Shown: positions 7,462 through 16,901 of the stretch, in pieces
Layout: each line of letters begins with the position of its first letter
Position numbering within the stretch: position 1 is the stretch's first letter
Origin: Curtobacterium sp. MCBA15_008
Lineage (GTDB): Bacteria; Actinomycetota; Actinomycetes; Actinomycetales; Microbacteriaceae
Direction of reading: 5' to 3'
Assembly (NCBI RefSeq): GCF_001865065.1
Contig: NZ_MJGN01000006.1
Span: forward strand, 37,452 to 101,451
DNA length: 64,000 bases
Made by a program: the position numbers and the translations under genes
Notes under the pieces: model-generated
Told to the model about the DNA's origin: nothing
The model's input: only the letters and a program-made list of their open reading frames with translations
Databases searched by the model: none

Positions 7462-9186
7462 GTGACCGAATCCGCGCCCGTCGACCCCACATCGACCGAA
7501 GGCTGGAAGAAGCTGGACGGCATCGCCGCCGGCTTCACCCCGGACCTGCGAGGGTGGTTCGACAGCGACCCAGGCCGCGCCGAGCGGTACACGTTCCAGG
7601 CGGCGGACCTCACCGTCGACCTGTCGAAGGGCCTCGTCGACGACGAGATCCTCGGCGCACTGCTGCAGGTCGCGAAGGACACCGGCGTCGCCGAGCGCTT
7701 CCAGGCGATGCTCGCCGGTGAGCACATCAACGCCACCGAGGACCGTGCCGTGCTGCACACCGCGCTCCGCCGGCCGAAGGCGACCGAGGGCCTCGTCCCC
7801 GCCGCCCCGCTGACCGTCGACGGCCAGGACGTCGACGCCGACGTGCACGCCACGCTCGACAAGGTCTACGCCTTCGCGACGCAGGTGCGCGACGGCTCGT
7901 GGACCGGTGTCACCGGCAAGCGCATCGAGACCGTCGTCAACATCGGCATCGGCGGCTCGGACCTCGGCCCGGTCATGGTCTACGAGGCACTGAAGCCGTA
8001 CGTGCAGCCCGGCCTCGAGGCCCGCTTCGTCTCGAACATCGACCCGTCGGACATCTACGAGAAGACCGTCGACCTCGACCCGGAGACCACGCTCTTCATC
8101 GTCGCGTCGAAGACCTTCGGCACGCTCGAGACCCTGACGAACGCCCGCCTCGCCCGCCAGTGGCTGTGGGAGAAGCTGGGCCTCACGGACGCCTCGGACG
8201 ACGAGAAGTCGAACGCCGTCGCGAAGCACTTCGTCGCCGTCTCGACCGCGCTCGACAAGGTCGCCGCGTTCGGCATCGACCCGGAGAACGCCTTCGGCTT
8301 CTGGGACTGGGTGGGCGGCCGCTACTCGGTCGACTCGGCCATCGGCACGAGCGTCGTCATCGCGATCGGCCCGGAGAACTGGGAGGAGTTCCTCGCCGGC
8401 TTCCACGCCATCGACGAGCACGTCCGCACCACGCCGCTCGAGCAGAACGTCCCCGTCCTGATGGGGCTGCTCAACGTCTGGTACTCGAACTTCCTCGGTG
8501 CGCAGAGCCACGCGGTCCTGCCGTACACGCAGTACCTGCACCGCTTCGCCGCGTACCTGCAGCAGCTCACGATGGAGTCGAACGGCAAGCGCGTCCGCTG
8601 GGACGGTTCGCCCGTCACCACCGAGACCGGCGAGGTCTTCTGGGGCGAGCCGGGCACGAACGGCCAGCACGCGTTCTACCAGCTCATCCACCAGGGCACC
8701 CGCCTCATCCCGACGGACTTCATCACCGTCGCGAAGCCGGCCCGTCCGCTGAAGGACGAGTCCGGCGACGGCAAGGCCGTGCAGCCGGGGCAGGACGTCC
8801 ACGCGCTGTTCCTGGCGAACTTCTTCGCGCAGACGAAGGCGCTCGCGTTCGGCAAGACGGCGGACGAGGTTCGCGCGGAGGGCACCACCGACGAGGCGAT
8901 CGTCGCAGCGCGCACCTTCACGGGCAACAAGCCGTCGACGTCGATCCTCGCGCCGGAGCTCACCCCGAGCGTGCTCGGCCAGCTCATCGCGCTCTACGAG
9001 CACATCGTGTTCACCGAGGGCACCATCTGGGGCATCGACTCGTTCGACCAGTGGGGCGTGGAGCTCGGCAAGCAGCTGGCGCTGCAGATCGCCCCGGCGG
9101 TCGACGGCGACCAGGCCGCGCTGGACGCGCAGGACTCCTCGACGAAGGCGCTCATCGCCAAGTACCTGGAGCTGCGCGGCGAGTGA
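7462..9186 (+). CDS. pgi: Glucose-6-phosphate isomerase
   Basis: I place the start at the GTG at 7462, seven bases after AGGAGG, giving 574 residues; the ATG-like start 33 bp upstream has no ribosome site. The protein interconverts glucose 6-phosphate and fructose 6-phosphate in glycolysis. It shows both family signatures: the segment [19 protein letters not shown] with the catalytic region, and [17 protein letters not shown] near the C terminus, plus [11 protein letters not shown] for sugar-phosphate binding. A TACGCT box at 7382-7387 may be its -10 element. It stands alone and is followed by two strong hairpins shared with the convergent LysM gene. Confidence 0.97.
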   Translation: MTESAPVDPTSTEGWKKLDGIAAGFTPDLRGWFDSDPGRAERYTFQAADLTVDLSKGLVDDEILGALLQVAKDTGVAERFQAMLAGEHINATEDRAVLHTALRRPKATEGLVPAAPLTVDGQDVDADVHATLDKVYAFATQVRDGSWTGVTGKRIETVVNIGIGGSDLGPVMVYEALKPYVQPGLEARFVSNIDPSDIYEKTVDLDPETTLFIVASKTFGTLETLTNARLARQWLWEKLGLTDASDDEKSNAVAKHFVAVSTALDKVAAFGIDPENAFGFWDWVGGRYSVDSAIGTSVVIAIGPENWEEFLAGFHAIDEHVRTTPLEQNVPVLMGLLNVWYSNFLGAQSHAVLPYTQYLHRFAAYLQQLTMESNGKRVRWDGSPVTTETGEVFWGEPGTNGQHAFYQLIHQGTRLIPTDFITVAKPARPLKDESGDGKAVQPGQDVHALFLANFFAQTKALAFGKTADEVRAEGTTDEAIVAARTFTGNKPSTSILAPELTPSVLGQLIALYEHIVFTEGTIWGIDSFDQWGVELGKQLALQIAPAVDGDQAALDAQDSSTKALIAKYLELRGE

Positions 9187-9197
9187 CGCGCGCACCT

Positions 9198-9245
9198 GAC
9201 GGACGGGAGGCGCGGTGCCAGCTGGCACCGCGCCTCCCGTCCGTC
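9198..9245. repeat. 48-bp perfect palindrome, family A copy 1
   Basis: Both 24-bp arms match perfectly around the centre GTGCCAGCTGGCAC, with GGCGCGG/CCGCGCC outside it and GACGGACGGGAGG at the edge. The element lies between convergent pgi and the LysM lipoprotein gene, 12 bp after the pgi stop, so it may act as a two-way terminator. The whole 48-mer recurs identically at 12640-12687. Confidence 0.9.
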
Positions 9246-9283
9246 CGCCGCTCACGCTGGCCGCGGGGCGGACCCGAGGCGCT

Positions 9284-9344
9284 TTTCGCGCTGAGCGACA
9301 GTTCACGCGCGGCGCGGCCCGTGAGGTGTCGCTCACCGCGAAAC
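9284..9344. repeat. Imperfect inverted repeat, family C copy 1
   Basis: Arms of about 24 bp (TTCGCGCTGAGCGACAGTTC and its near-complement ending in CGCGAAA) match at about 20 of 24 positions, around a 14-bp GC-rich loop. It lies 26 bp before the stop of the LysM gene. Related elements occur at 14184, 20263 and 44667. Confidence 0.75.
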
Positions 9345-9369
9345 GTCGCCGGCGCCGTGGCCGCCGGGG

Positions 9370-10275
9370 TCAGCGGCCGAGCGGGTCGAGGTTGAGCGAT
9401 GTGCCCTCGTAGAGGTGCTGGTCCTCGCCGAACACCTGCACGCCCTCGTTCAGCCACACCAGGTCGCGCACCGTGATGCCGAAGCGCGCGGCGACGTCGC
9501 CGATGAGGTCGTCCGGCGCGACCGTGTAGGTCTTCGGCGCACCGGAGGCCGTGGTCGCCGTGACCGGCCCGTTCGCGTTCGCGCGGGTGCCGGCGTCCTT
9601 CGGGTGCACGTTCGTCTGCCGTGCGGGGACCGACCAGCGGACGGTCGTGACGGCGAGGACCTTGTCGGCGGCGATCTCGACGGGGACGTCCTGCCCGGGC
9701 GCCGCCGCGGAGTACGTCACGAGCGTCCCGAGGTGCGACGGGTCGACCCCGGACCCGCTGAGCGGCACGTTCGCCGCGATCGCACCGCTGGTCGGGCCGC
9801 CGAGGGTGTGGTCGCCGACGCCGTGGTACGTGAGCCCGTCGCCGACCTTCCGCGGCAGGTCGAACAGCCCGACGCCGATCGGCACCGGCAGGGTCGAGGT
9901 GATCCCGGAGTACTGCGCGGTGAAGGAGTCGTCACCGTTGGCGACCATCCGGAAGTGGAAGTGGATGCTGCCCTTGGGGGAGGCGACGTCGCCCTGCGCC
10001 AGGACGGTGCCGGCCGGGATGGGCGTGAGCGTCGGGGCCGGGGCGGCGGCCTCCGTCGGTTCCGGGGTGGGCGTGCGGGGGTTCGCCGATGCCTCGAGCA
10101 GGTCCGACGCGGACTCGCCGTCGGGGGTCGGCGTCGGGGTGGCGCTCGGCGGCGCGGACGTCGCCGGCGGGCTGGACGGCGCGGGCAGCGCTCCGTCGGA
10201 TCCGCGCAGCAACGAGCACCCGGACAGCGCGACGGTCGCCAGGACGACGGCACCGATCGTCACGAAACGCTTCAT
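9370..10275 (-). CDS. LysM-domain lipoprotein
   Basis: The 301-residue protein starts with a lipoprotein signal peptide (MKRFVTIGAVVLATVALSGC, lipid-modified Cys20). A Pro/Thr/Ser-rich linker follows to about residue 85, then a domain of about 160 residues with no motif I know (SIHFHFRMVANGDDSFTAQY), and a C-terminal LysM domain at about 250-298 (KTYTVAPDDLIGDVAARFGI). LysM domains bind peptidoglycan, so the protein probably sits at the outer membrane face and contacts the wall. A GAGGGGGG ribosome site precedes the ATG. The central domain's role is unknown. Confidence 0.85.
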   Translation of the reverse strand: MKRFVTIGAVVLATVALSGCSLLRGSDGALPAPSSPPATSAPPSATPTPTPDGESASDLLEASANPRTPTPEPTEAAAPAPTLTPIPAGTVLAQGDVASPKGSIHFHFRMVANGDDSFTAQYSGITSTLPVPIGVGLFDLPRKVGDGLTYHGVGDHTLGGPTSGAIAANVPLSGSGVDPSHLGTLVTYSAAAPGQDVPVEIAADKVLAVTTVRWSVPARQTNVHPKDAGTRANANGPVTATTASGAPKTYTVAPDDLIGDVAARFGITVRDLVWLNEGVQVFGEDQHLYEGTSLNLDPLGR

Positions 10276-10410
10276 GGTTCCCCCCTCGCGACGATGCTAG
10301 CGCGGCGTCGCGCCCGGACCGAGGGGCGGTCGCGGGCTGTGTCCTGCGGCACACCGGACCGGTCCGGGGGTGGTGGGACGGTGTCGGTCGGAGCGGCTAC
10401 CGTCGTGGGT

Positions 10411-10944
10411 ATGGAGCGTTCGGAGATCCTCGCCGCTGCAGCCGCCGCGCACGCCGCCCGCATCGCCGAGGAAGGCGGTGACGACGCTGCCGCGCGGGAA
10501 CGTGCCGAGAGCGTCCGTCGTCGTGCCGACGGCCTGACCGACCGGTTCGACACCGTCGAGGGGACGAGCGCCGAGTCCGACGCGCGTGACGCCGACCGCC
10601 GTCGCGCGGGTGAGGCGGACCGTGCAGCCTCCCGGACCGAGGGGTCCCTGTCGGACTGGCACCGCATGGGCACCCGACGCGGTGTCACTCCGGACGACCA
10701 GGTCCGCACGGCCTGGACCGTCACCGGGGTCCCCGAACCGGGCGAGGCGCGGGCGCTCGCGAACGTCCTGCTCTCGACCGCCGGGCACGCCGGTCGGGTC
10801 GCCGACGCCGCACGCCGGAACCCCCGGCTCGCCGGAGCCGCCAGCGCTGCCGCGCGCCGGACGGTCCGGCGCTACACCGACCACGGTGCGGACATGTCCT
10901 CGCTGGGGGACGTGCTCGCCGAACCGCCCCGCGACGAGGGGTGA
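10411..10944 (+). CDS. Hypothetical protein, leaderless-type start
   Basis: The 177-residue product begins MERSEILAAAAAAHAARIAE and is Ala/Arg/Glu-rich, predicted mostly helical, with no membrane segment or signal peptide. I do not recognise a family. The ATG at 10411 has no Shine-Dalgarno site but a TACCGT box seven bases upstream, fitting a leaderless mRNA. The frame remains open far upstream, but that part is antisense to the LysM gene. It stands alone, divergent from that lipoprotein gene, and ends 140 bp before the sugar transporter. Confidence 0.65.
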   Translation: MERSEILAAAAAAHAARIAEEGGDDAAARERAESVRRRADGLTDRFDTVEGTSAESDARDADRRRAGEADRAASRTEGSLSDWHRMGTRRGVTPDDQVRTAWTVTGVPEPGEARALANVLLSTAGHAGRVADAARRNPRLAGAASAAARRTVRRYTDHGADMSSLGDVLAEPPRDEG

Positions 10945-10994
10945 GGCACCCTCGCCCCTGATCAGGACTTTCGTGGAGCGATCCAATCCGTCTG

Positions 10995-11038
10995 ATGTCC
11001 ATATGTGTGATTGACAGGACATGGAAACGGGTTACGAT
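10995..11038 (+). promoter_or_regulatory. Promoter and putative operator of the sugar transporter
   Basis: TTGACA at 11011-11016 and TACGAT at 11033-11038, separated by 16 bp, make one of the best consensus promoters in the window. ATGTCC (10995-11000) and GGACAT (11017-11022) form an inverted repeat bracketing the -35 box, so a repressor bound there would block RNA polymerase. The transporter start is 45 bp downstream of the -10 box. Confidence 0.6.
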
Positions 11039-11083
11039 CCTTCCAAGCGATGAAGCGTGATCACTGACGAAGGAGTCACCCGC

Positions 11084-12541
11084 ATGGTCGACATCAAACC
11101 GACAGCCCCGAAGACGGCGCTCCCGCCGGTCGGGAAGGGCCCGCACGTCCGCCGCCTCGGCGTCCTCGCCCTCGTCGCCACCTTCGGCGGCCTCCTGTTC
11201 GGCTACGACACCGGTGTGATCAACGGCGCGCTGCTGCCGATGAAGCAGGAGCTCGGCCTCACGAACTTCACCGAGGGCGTGGTCACGAGCTCGCTCCTCT
11301 TCGGTGCCGCCATCGGTGCCATGCTCGGCGGTCGCATCGCCGACGGCTGGGGTCGTCGGAAGACGATCATCCTGCTCGCCGTGACGTTCTTCGTCGGCAC
11401 GCTCGTCTGCGTCTTCGCGCCGGCCTTCGGCGTGATGGTCGTCGGTCGCGTGCTGCTCGGGCTGGCGGTCGGTGGTGCCTCCACGGTCGTGCCGGTGTTC
11501 CTCGCCGAACTCGCGCCGTACGAGATCCGCGGATCGCTCTCCGGTCGCAACGAGCTGATGATCGTCATCGGACAGCTCGCCGCGTTCGTGGTGAACGCGA
11601 TCATCGGCAACCTCTGGGGTGAGGGCAACGGGGTCTGGCGCGTCATGCTCGCCGTCTGCGCCCTGCCCGCGATCGCGCTCTTCATCGGGATGCTCCGCGT
11701 GCCGGAGTCGCCGCGGTGGCTGGCGTCGAAGGGCCGCAACGACGAGGCGCTCGAGGTCCTCGGGCAGATCCGCTCGAAGGAGCGTGCGTCGGCCGAACTC
11801 GAGGACATCAAGCGGACGAACGCCTTCGAGGAGAAGGTCCAGCGCGAGAGCGGCTGGCGCGTCCTGCTCGGAAACAAGTGGCTCATCCGGATCGTGCTCA
11901 TCGGTGCGGGCATCGGCGTCGCGCAGCAGCTGACCGGCATCAACTCGATCATGTACTACGGCCAGACCGTCCTGATCGAGTCGGGCTTCCAGCAGTCGGC
12001 GGCGCTCATCGCGAACATCGCGCCGGGCATCATCGCCGTGGTCGGTGGCTTCATCGCCATCTACAACATGGAGAAGATCAACCGTCGGACGACGCTGATC
12101 CTCGGGTACTCGCTGACGACGGTCTGCCACTTCCTGATCGGCATCGCCTCGATGACGCTCGTCGAGGGCAACCCCGCTCGACCCTGGGTCATCCTGTTCC
12201 TCGTCGTCGCCTTCGTCGGTTCGATGCAGACCTTCCTCAACATCGCGACCTGGGTGATCCTGTCCGAGATCTTCCCGACGCAGATCCGTGCGCTCGGCAT
12301 GGGGATCGCGGTCTTCTGCCTCTGGATCGCGAACGCGTTCCTCGGGCTGTACTTCCCGACGATCGTCGCCGCCACGGGCATCACGGGCACGTTCTTCGGC
12401 TTCGCGATCGTCGGCGTCCTCGCCCTGCTCTTCATCTGGAAGTTCGTGCCGGAGAGCCGCGGCCGCACCCTGGAAGAGGTCGAAGAGGGCGTCACCACCG
12501 GCAACATCTTCACGGTCCCGCCGAAGAAGGCGCGTCGGTGA
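11084..12541 (+). CDS. MFS sugar porter (sugar:H+ symporter)
   Basis: The ATG at 11084 has GAAGGAG nine bases upstream and is preferred to the start at 11057. The 485-residue protein has twelve transmembrane helices and sugar-porter signatures: GGRIADGWGRRKTI after helix 2, PESPRWL before the central loop, QQLTGINSIMYYG in helix 7 and VPESRGRTLEEVEE after helix 12. It belongs with XylE/GalP/IolT-type proton symporters for monosaccharides or inositol; the exact substrate cannot be read. It is monocistronic, with a strong promoter carrying an operator-like dyad, and is followed by two hairpin elements. Confidence 0.93.
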   Translation: MVDIKPTAPKTALPPVGKGPHVRRLGVLALVATFGGLLFGYDTGVINGALLPMKQELGLTNFTEGVVTSSLLFGAAIGAMLGGRIADGWGRRKTIILLAVTFFVGTLVCVFAPAFGVMVVGRVLLGLAVGGASTVVPVFLAELAPYEIRGSLSGRNELMIVIGQLAAFVVNAIIGNLWGEGNGVWRVMLAVCALPAIALFIGMLRVPESPRWLASKGRNDEALEVLGQIRSKERASAELEDIKRTNAFEEKVQRESGWRVLLGNKWLIRIVLIGAGIGVAQQLTGINSIMYYGQTVLIESGFQQSAALIANIAPGIIAVVGGFIAIYNMEKINRRTTLILGYSLTTVCHFLIGIASMTLVEGNPARPWVILFLVVAFVGSMQTFLNIATWVILSEIFPTQIRALGMGIAVFCLWIANAFLGLYFPTIVAATGITGTFFGFAIVGVLALLFIWKFVPESRGRTLEEVEEGVTTGNIFTVPPKKARR

Positions 12542-12567
12542 CGGTGGGGCGTCGCTGACGCAGTCCA

Positions 12568-12626
12568 TCGAGGGAGCAGAAGACGTCGGGTCAGCCCATG
12601 GCACCCGACGTCTTCTGCTCCCTCGA
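12568..12626. repeat. Inverted repeat 24-11-24, family B copy 1
   Basis: Perfect 24-bp arms (starting TCGAGGGAGCAGAAGACGTC) flank an 11-bp loop. It lies 26 bp after the sugar transporter stop, in a convergent gap, and probably folds as a terminator hairpin. Copies with the same 59-bp length and loop size occur at 37490 and 40492. Confidence 0.9.
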
Positions 12627-12639
12627 CGGGCGACCGAGT

Positions 12640-12687
12640 GACGGACGGGAGGCGCGGTGCCAGCTGGCACCGCGCCTCCCGTCCGTC
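12640..12687. repeat. 48-bp perfect palindrome, family A copy 2
   Basis: Identical in all 48 positions to the element at 9198-9245. It sits 11 bp before the stop of the convergent quinone reductase-like gene and 13 bp after the family B hairpin, so this gap contains two strong dyads back to back. Confidence 0.9.
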
Positions 12688-12698
12688 TGCTGGTCGCG

Positions 12699-13700
12699 CT
12701 ACGGGCGCAGGAGCACCTTGCCGACGCGGCCGGCGGTGTCGCTCGCGCGCACCGCGTCGCGGACGTCCTCGAAGGCGAACGTCTCGGCGACGGGGAGCGT
12801 CAGCGAGCCGTCGAGCACACGGGTGATGAGCTCACCGAAGAGCTGCTGCTTCGTCTCGCCCGGCATGGTGCGGCTGACGACACTGCCCCAGAAGCCCTTG
12901 ATCGTGACCTGCTTGAAGATCACGGCCCCGGACGGGATCGTCATCGTCGGCGACGCCATGGCGCCGAACACGACGAGGGTCCCGTTCTCGGCGAGCGTCG
13001 ACACGATGTCCGCGGCGGCCTGTCCACCCACCGACTCGACGCCGGCGATGATCGGCGCACCGCCGGTGATCGCCGTGACCTGGTCCTGCCAGTCGTCGCC
13101 GTCGGTCGCGACGATCCGCTCGATGCCCTGCTCGCGGAGTTCGTCGACACCGGCCGCACGCCGGACGAGACCGACGACGTTGATGCCCCGGGCGGCGGCG
13201 AGCTGCGCGACCATGCGGCCGACGGCGCCGTTCGCGGCGTTCTGGATCATCCAGTCGCCCTCGTGCAGGTCGAGCGAGTGCAGCAGGCTGATCGCGCTGA
13301 ACGGCATCGACACGAGCTGGGCGGCGGCCTCGTCGGACATCGCGTCGGGCACCGGGATGAGCCCGGCCGCGTCGGCGACGTAGTACTCGGCCCAGACGCC
13401 GAAGGTGCCGCCGGCGACGCGCTGGCCGACCTGCAGGTTCGTGACGCCCTCGCCGAGCGACTCGACGACACCGAGCGCCTCGGTGCCGGACTGGGCGGGC
13501 AGCTCGGGCTTGAAGCCGTAGGTGCCGCGCACGGTCCACAGGTCGTGGTTGTGGATGGGGGAGAGCACGGTGCGGACGAGGACCTGCCCGGCGCCGGGCT
13601 GGGGGACCGGACGCTCGGCGACGGTCAGGACGTCGGCGGGCTCGGCGAAGGTCTCGTGCACGACGGCGCGCATCGTGGTGGGGGTGGTGGTGTCGGTCAT
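12699..13700 (-). CDS. Zinc-independent quinone oxidoreductase-type dehydrogenase (MDR superfamily)
   Basis: The 333-residue medium-chain dehydrogenase/reductase has an N-terminal GroES-like domain (MRAVVHETFAEPADVLTVAE) and a C-terminal Rossmann domain with NAANGAVGRMVAQLA in place of the usual AxxGxxG. It lacks the cysteines that bind zinc, which points to the NADPH:quinone oxidoreductase or enoyl reductase branch. The gene starts 3 bp after ohr in an apparent ohrR-ohr-MDR operon, so a role in removing products of oxidative or electrophile stress is likely. The substrate is not known. Confidence 0.85.
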   Translation of the reverse strand: MTDTTTPTTMRAVVHETFAEPADVLTVAERPVPQPGAGQVLVRTVLSPIHNHDLWTVRGTYGFKPELPAQSGTEALGVVESLGEGVTNLQVGQRVAGGTFGVWAEYYVADAAGLIPVPDAMSDEAAAQLVSMPFSAISLLHSLDLHEGDWMIQNAANGAVGRMVAQLAAARGINVVGLVRRAAGVDELREQGIERIVATDGDDWQDQVTAITGGAPIIAGVESVGGQAAADIVSTLAENGTLVVFGAMASPTMTIPSGAVIFKQVTIKGFWGSVVSRTMPGETKQQLFGELITRVLDGSLTLPVAETFAFEDVRDAVRASDTAGRVGKVLLRP

Positions 13701-13703
13701 GGA

Positions 13704-14126
<423 letters not shown>

Positions 14127-14183
14127 GTGGTGTTCCTTCCTTCGTGGGGTCAGTGTGGTCTTCGTCGTGGTGCGAGCCGTTCC

Positions 14184-14238
14184 TTCGCGCTGAGCGACAG
14201 TTCACGGACTCGGAGACGCGTGAGGTGTCGGTCAGACC
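14184..14238. repeat. Imperfect inverted repeat, family C copy 2
   Basis: TTCGCGCTGAGCGACAGTTC is repeated from copy 1 and pairs with GTGAGGTGTCGGTCAGA. The right arm covers the last codons and stop of ohrR (14232-14238), so the element ends that gene. It could attenuate read-through from ohrR into ohr. Confidence 0.65.
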
Positions 14239-14687
14239 GTGACGTCACGCGGGGCGTCGGTGGCGGCCGCGTGCATGGTCGCGGTGAGCCGGTGCAGCGT
14301 AGCGATGAGCTCCGTCGCGGCCTGCTCGTCGGACAGTCCCATCCCGGCGGCGATCCGGGCCGGGATGTGCGCGAGCTCCGGACGGAGGGCCGTGCCGCGC
14401 TCGCCGATGGTCACCGTGACGACGCGCTCGTCGGCGCTGCGGCGCTCGCGGCGGACGAGTCCGGACTGCTCCATGCGGCGGAGCAGTGGGGAGAGCGTGC
14501 CGGAGTCGAGCTGCAGGTGGTCGCCGAGGCCGGAGACGGTCTGGTCGCCCTCGATCCACAGGGTCACGAGCACGAGGTACTGCGGGTAGGTGAGCCCCCA
14601 CGGTTCGAGCAGCGTCCGGTACGCCTGGGTCGTCGCACGGGAGGCCGCGTAGAGGGAGAAGCACACCATCTCGTCGGTCACGGGCAT
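14232..14687 (-). CDS. ohrR: MarR-family peroxide sensor, OhrR type
   Basis: The ATG at 14687 gives 151 residues; the longer frame crosses the divergent promoter. The N terminus MPVTDEMVCFSLYAASRATT carries the reactive cysteine (Cys9) followed by the FSLYAASR helix typical of OhrR. A MarR winged helix follows (LTYPQYLVLVTLWIEGDQTV, then LDSGTLSPLLRRMEQSGLV). OhrR represses ohr until its cysteine is oxidised by an organic hydroperoxide. A palindromic GTTGTGCACAAC lies 25 bp upstream, and ohr is the next gene downstream. Confidence 0.9.
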   Translation of the reverse strand: MPVTDEMVCFSLYAASRATTQAYRTLLEPWGLTYPQYLVLVTLWIEGDQTVSGLGDHLQLDSGTLSPLLRRMEQSGLVRRERRSADERVVTVTIGERGTALRPELAHIPARIAAGMGLSDEQAATELIATLHRLTATMHAAATDAPRDVTV

Positions 14688-14698
14688 GGCACAAGCAT

Positions 14699-14723
14699 TG
14701 CACGCAACCGAGTTGTGCACAAC
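14699..14723. promoter_or_regulatory. Putative OhrR operator
   Basis: A perfect 12-bp palindrome GTTGTGCACAAC (14712-14723) follows a second dyad-like TTGCACGCAA at 14699. Both share TTGC/GCAA half-sites and lie just upstream of ohrR, the usual place for OhrR autoregulation. The protein assignment is by position. Confidence 0.55.
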
Positions 14724-14754
14724 CGACCACCGGTTCGGTCGGCGAGTCCCCAGC

Positions 14755-14796
14755 GGACCGGAGGCGCGGGGCGGGCCGGACCCGCGCCTCCCGTCC
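14755..14796. repeat. Family A-like inverted repeat in a divergent promoter region
   Basis: GGACCGGAGGCGCGGG pairs with CCCGCGCCTCCCGTCC around a GC-rich centre. Unlike most copies it lies between divergent genes (ohrR and mvaK1), 40 bp upstream of the mvaK1 -10 box, so here it cannot simply be a terminator. Confidence 0.7.
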
Positions 14797-14837
14797 GTCG
14801 GATCCGGGACCGGCGGGCGCTGCGGGTGTGAGCCGGT

Positions 14838-14843
14838 TAGGCT
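14838..14843 (+). promoter_or_regulatory. -10 box of the mevalonate operon
   Basis: TAGGCT lies 13 bases before the mvaK1 ATG, so transcription would begin about 6 nt upstream of the start codon. I see no convincing -35 box and no ribosome site, suggesting near-leaderless expression of the first gene of the cluster. Confidence 0.45.
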
Positions 14844-14856
14844 GACGTGACCCACG

Positions 14857-15876
14857 ATGACCAGCAACGACCTCGACAACCCAGCGACCACTGGAGCCGG
14901 CGACACCCGCCGCACCGGTAGGGCGTCGTCCCACGGCAAGACGATCCTGATCGGGGAGCACGCCGTGGTCTACGGCGCCCCCGCTCTCGTGCTGCCGGTC
15001 CTCGACGCCCGGGTCGTCGCCACCGTGACACCCATCGAGCCAGCAGCGGCGAGCACCGGCACCGGCACGACCGCCCTCGGCCACCACCTCGAGTCCGCCG
15101 TGCACACCGGCCCGCTCGACCTCGCCCCCGCCGCCGTGATGCCGACCGTCACCGCCGTCACCGCGACCCTCCGCCACTTCGGCAGCACCGACCAGCAGTT
15201 CCACGTCCGCGTCGACAGCGAGGTCCCGACCGCACGCGGCATGGGGTCCAGCGCCGCGGTCGCCGCCGCCGTGACCGCCGCCGTCGCCGACGCCCTGGGC
15301 GAGACGCTCGACGTGGAGACCCACCACGAGCTCATCCAGCAGTGCGAACGGGTCGCCCACGGTCGTCCCTCCGGACTCGACGCCCGCGGGGTCGTCGCCG
15401 ACGCCCCCGTCTGGTTCGAGGGCGGCCGCATCGAGCCGGTCGAACTCGGGGCCCGCTTCACCTTCGTCGTCGCCGACACCGGGGTCCCCGGGCACACCCG
15501 CGAAGCCGTCGCGGCCGTCCGCGCTCGCCACGACGCCGACCCGGCCGCCGTCGACGAGGTGGTCGACCGCATCGGCGAACTCGCCCGTCGCGCACGGGGG
15601 ACACTCGTGGACGGCGACGCACAGGCGCTCGGTGCCACGATGGACGCCGCGCACGGACTCCTCACCGCACTCGACGTGTCGAGCGACGACCTGGACCGGC
15701 TCGTCGACGCCGCACGTTCCGCGGACGCCCTCGGCGCGAAGCTCACCGGCGGTGGGCGCGGCGGATGCGTCCTCGCCCTCGCCTCGGACGGCGAACACGC
15801 GGAGCGCATCGCCGCCGCACTGCGCGGCGCAGGTGCCGCAGCCACCTGGACCACCACGATCGGAGACCGCGCTTGA
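14857..15876 (+). CDS. mvaK1: Mevalonate kinase
   Basis: This 339-residue GHMP kinase phosphorylates mevalonate to mevalonate 5-phosphate. It has the substrate motif GKTILIGEHAVVYGAPALVL, the ATP loop ARGMGSSAAVAAAVTAAVAD and the C-terminal KLTGGGRGGCVLAL, all typical of mevalonate kinase. It is the first gene of a five-gene cluster whose members overlap by 1-8 bp, so it is surely co-transcribed with them. The N terminus (first 25 residues) is longer and more polar than usual; a later start cannot be excluded. Confidence 0.94.
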   Translation: MTSNDLDNPATTGAGDTRRTGRASSHGKTILIGEHAVVYGAPALVLPVLDARVVATVTPIEPAAASTGTGTTALGHHLESAVHTGPLDLAPAAVMPTVTAVTATLRHFGSTDQQFHVRVDSEVPTARGMGSSAAVAAAVTAAVADALGETLDVETHHELIQQCERVAHGRPSGLDARGVVADAPVWFEGGRIEPVELGARFTFVVADTGVPGHTREAVAAVRARHDADPAAVDEVVDRIGELARRARGTLVDGDAQALGATMDAAHGLLTALDVSSDDLDRLVDAARSADALGAKLTGGGRGGCVLALASDGEHAERIAAALRGAGAAATWTTTIGDRA

Positions 15877-16901
15877 TGACCGCCACCGCCGTCGCGCACC
15901 CCAACATCGCCCTCGTCAAGTACTGGGGCAAGGCGGACGCGACGCTCGCGCTGCCCGCCACGGGCAGCGTCTCGATGGGGCTCGACGTGTTCCCGACGAC
16001 GACGACCGTCACCGTGGACGGTGGGTCGCGGGTCGGCCTGGAGGCACGTGACGCGTTCACCCTGAACGGTCGCGTCGTCGAGGACGGCGCCCTGGTACGG
16101 GTGCAGCAGTTCCTCGACCTCGTGCGCGAGCTCGCCGGCAGCGACGCGCGCGCCAGCGTCGTCTCCGAGAACACCGTGCCGACCGGCGCCGGTCTGGCCT
16201 CGAGCGCCTCCGGCTTCGCCGCCCTGGCCACCGCTGCGTCGGCGGCCTACGGGCTGGACCTCTCCCCCCGCGACCTGTCCCGGCTCGCTCGGCGCGGATC
16301 GGGCTCGGCGACCCGGTCGATCCCCGGTGGCGTGGCGGTCTGGCACGCCGGTGACGACCGGGGCTCCTACGCCGAGCCGATCCCCGCGCCGCCGATGGCC
16401 ATGGTCGTCGTGACGATCGACGCGGGTCCGAAGCCGATCGGCTCGCGCGAGGCCATGCGCCGCACCATCGCGACCTCGCCGTTCTACCCGGCCTGGGTGA
16501 CCTCGACGACCGAGACGGTGGGGGACATGCTCACCGCGTGTGCCGCCGGCGACTTCACCCGGATCGGCGAGCTCACCGAGAGCAACGCGCTCCGCATGCA
16601 CGCCACCATCGAGGGTGCGTTCCCCCCGATCCGCTACCTCAACGCCCGCAGCGTCGCCGTGTTCGACGCGGTCGCTGAACTGCGCGCATCCGGGGTCGAG
16701 GCGTACGCCACGGCCGACGCCGGACCCAACGTCGTCGTCCTGACGAAGCCCGAGGACCGGTCCGCCGTCGCGTCCGCGCTGTCCGGCTTCGGCGACGTCA
16801 TCGAGTCCGGCACCGGACCCGCCGCGTGCGTGGTCCGCTCCGAAGGAACGGGGACGCCCGGAGCGGGCGCCGCCCCCGACCAGGAGGAGCGCACCGAGTG
16901 A
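15876..16901 (+). CDS. mvaD: Diphosphomevalonate decarboxylase
   Basis: The 341-residue enzyme converts mevalonate 5-diphosphate to isopentenyl diphosphate with ATP. The N-terminal HPNIALVKYWGKADATLALP with TGSVSMGLD is the signature of this GHMP member, and VPTGAGLASSASGFAALATA is its ATP loop. The conserved Asp of the active site should be in the IDAGPKPIGSREAM region. Its ATG overlaps the mvaK1 stop by one base (TGATG). A 500-bp open extension upstream is antisense or shadow sequence. Confidence 0.94.
   Translation: MTATAVAHPNIALVKYWGKADATLALPATGSVSMGLDVFPTTTTVTVDGGSRVGLEARDAFTLNGRVVEDGALVRVQQFLDLVRELAGSDARASVVSENTVPTGAGLASSASGFAALATAASAAYGLDLSPRDLSRLARRGSGSATRSIPGGVAVWHAGDDRGSYAEPIPAPPMAMVVVTIDAGPKPIGSREAMRRTIATSPFYPAWVTSTTETVGDMLTACAAGDFTRIGELTESNALRMHATIEGAFPPIRYLNARSVAVFDAVAELRASGVEAYATADAGPNVVVLTKPEDRSAVASALSGFGDVIESGTGPAACVVRSEGTGTPGAGAAPDQEERTE

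Noticed and set aside
9198-12687. Inverted repeats as ends of an insertion sequence or transposon (identical copies at 9198 and 12640)
   Set aside because: The 3.4 kb between them holds a lipoprotein, a small gene and a transporter, with no transposase. Each copy is itself a complete palindrome, and further copies exist, so they are separate dispersed elements.
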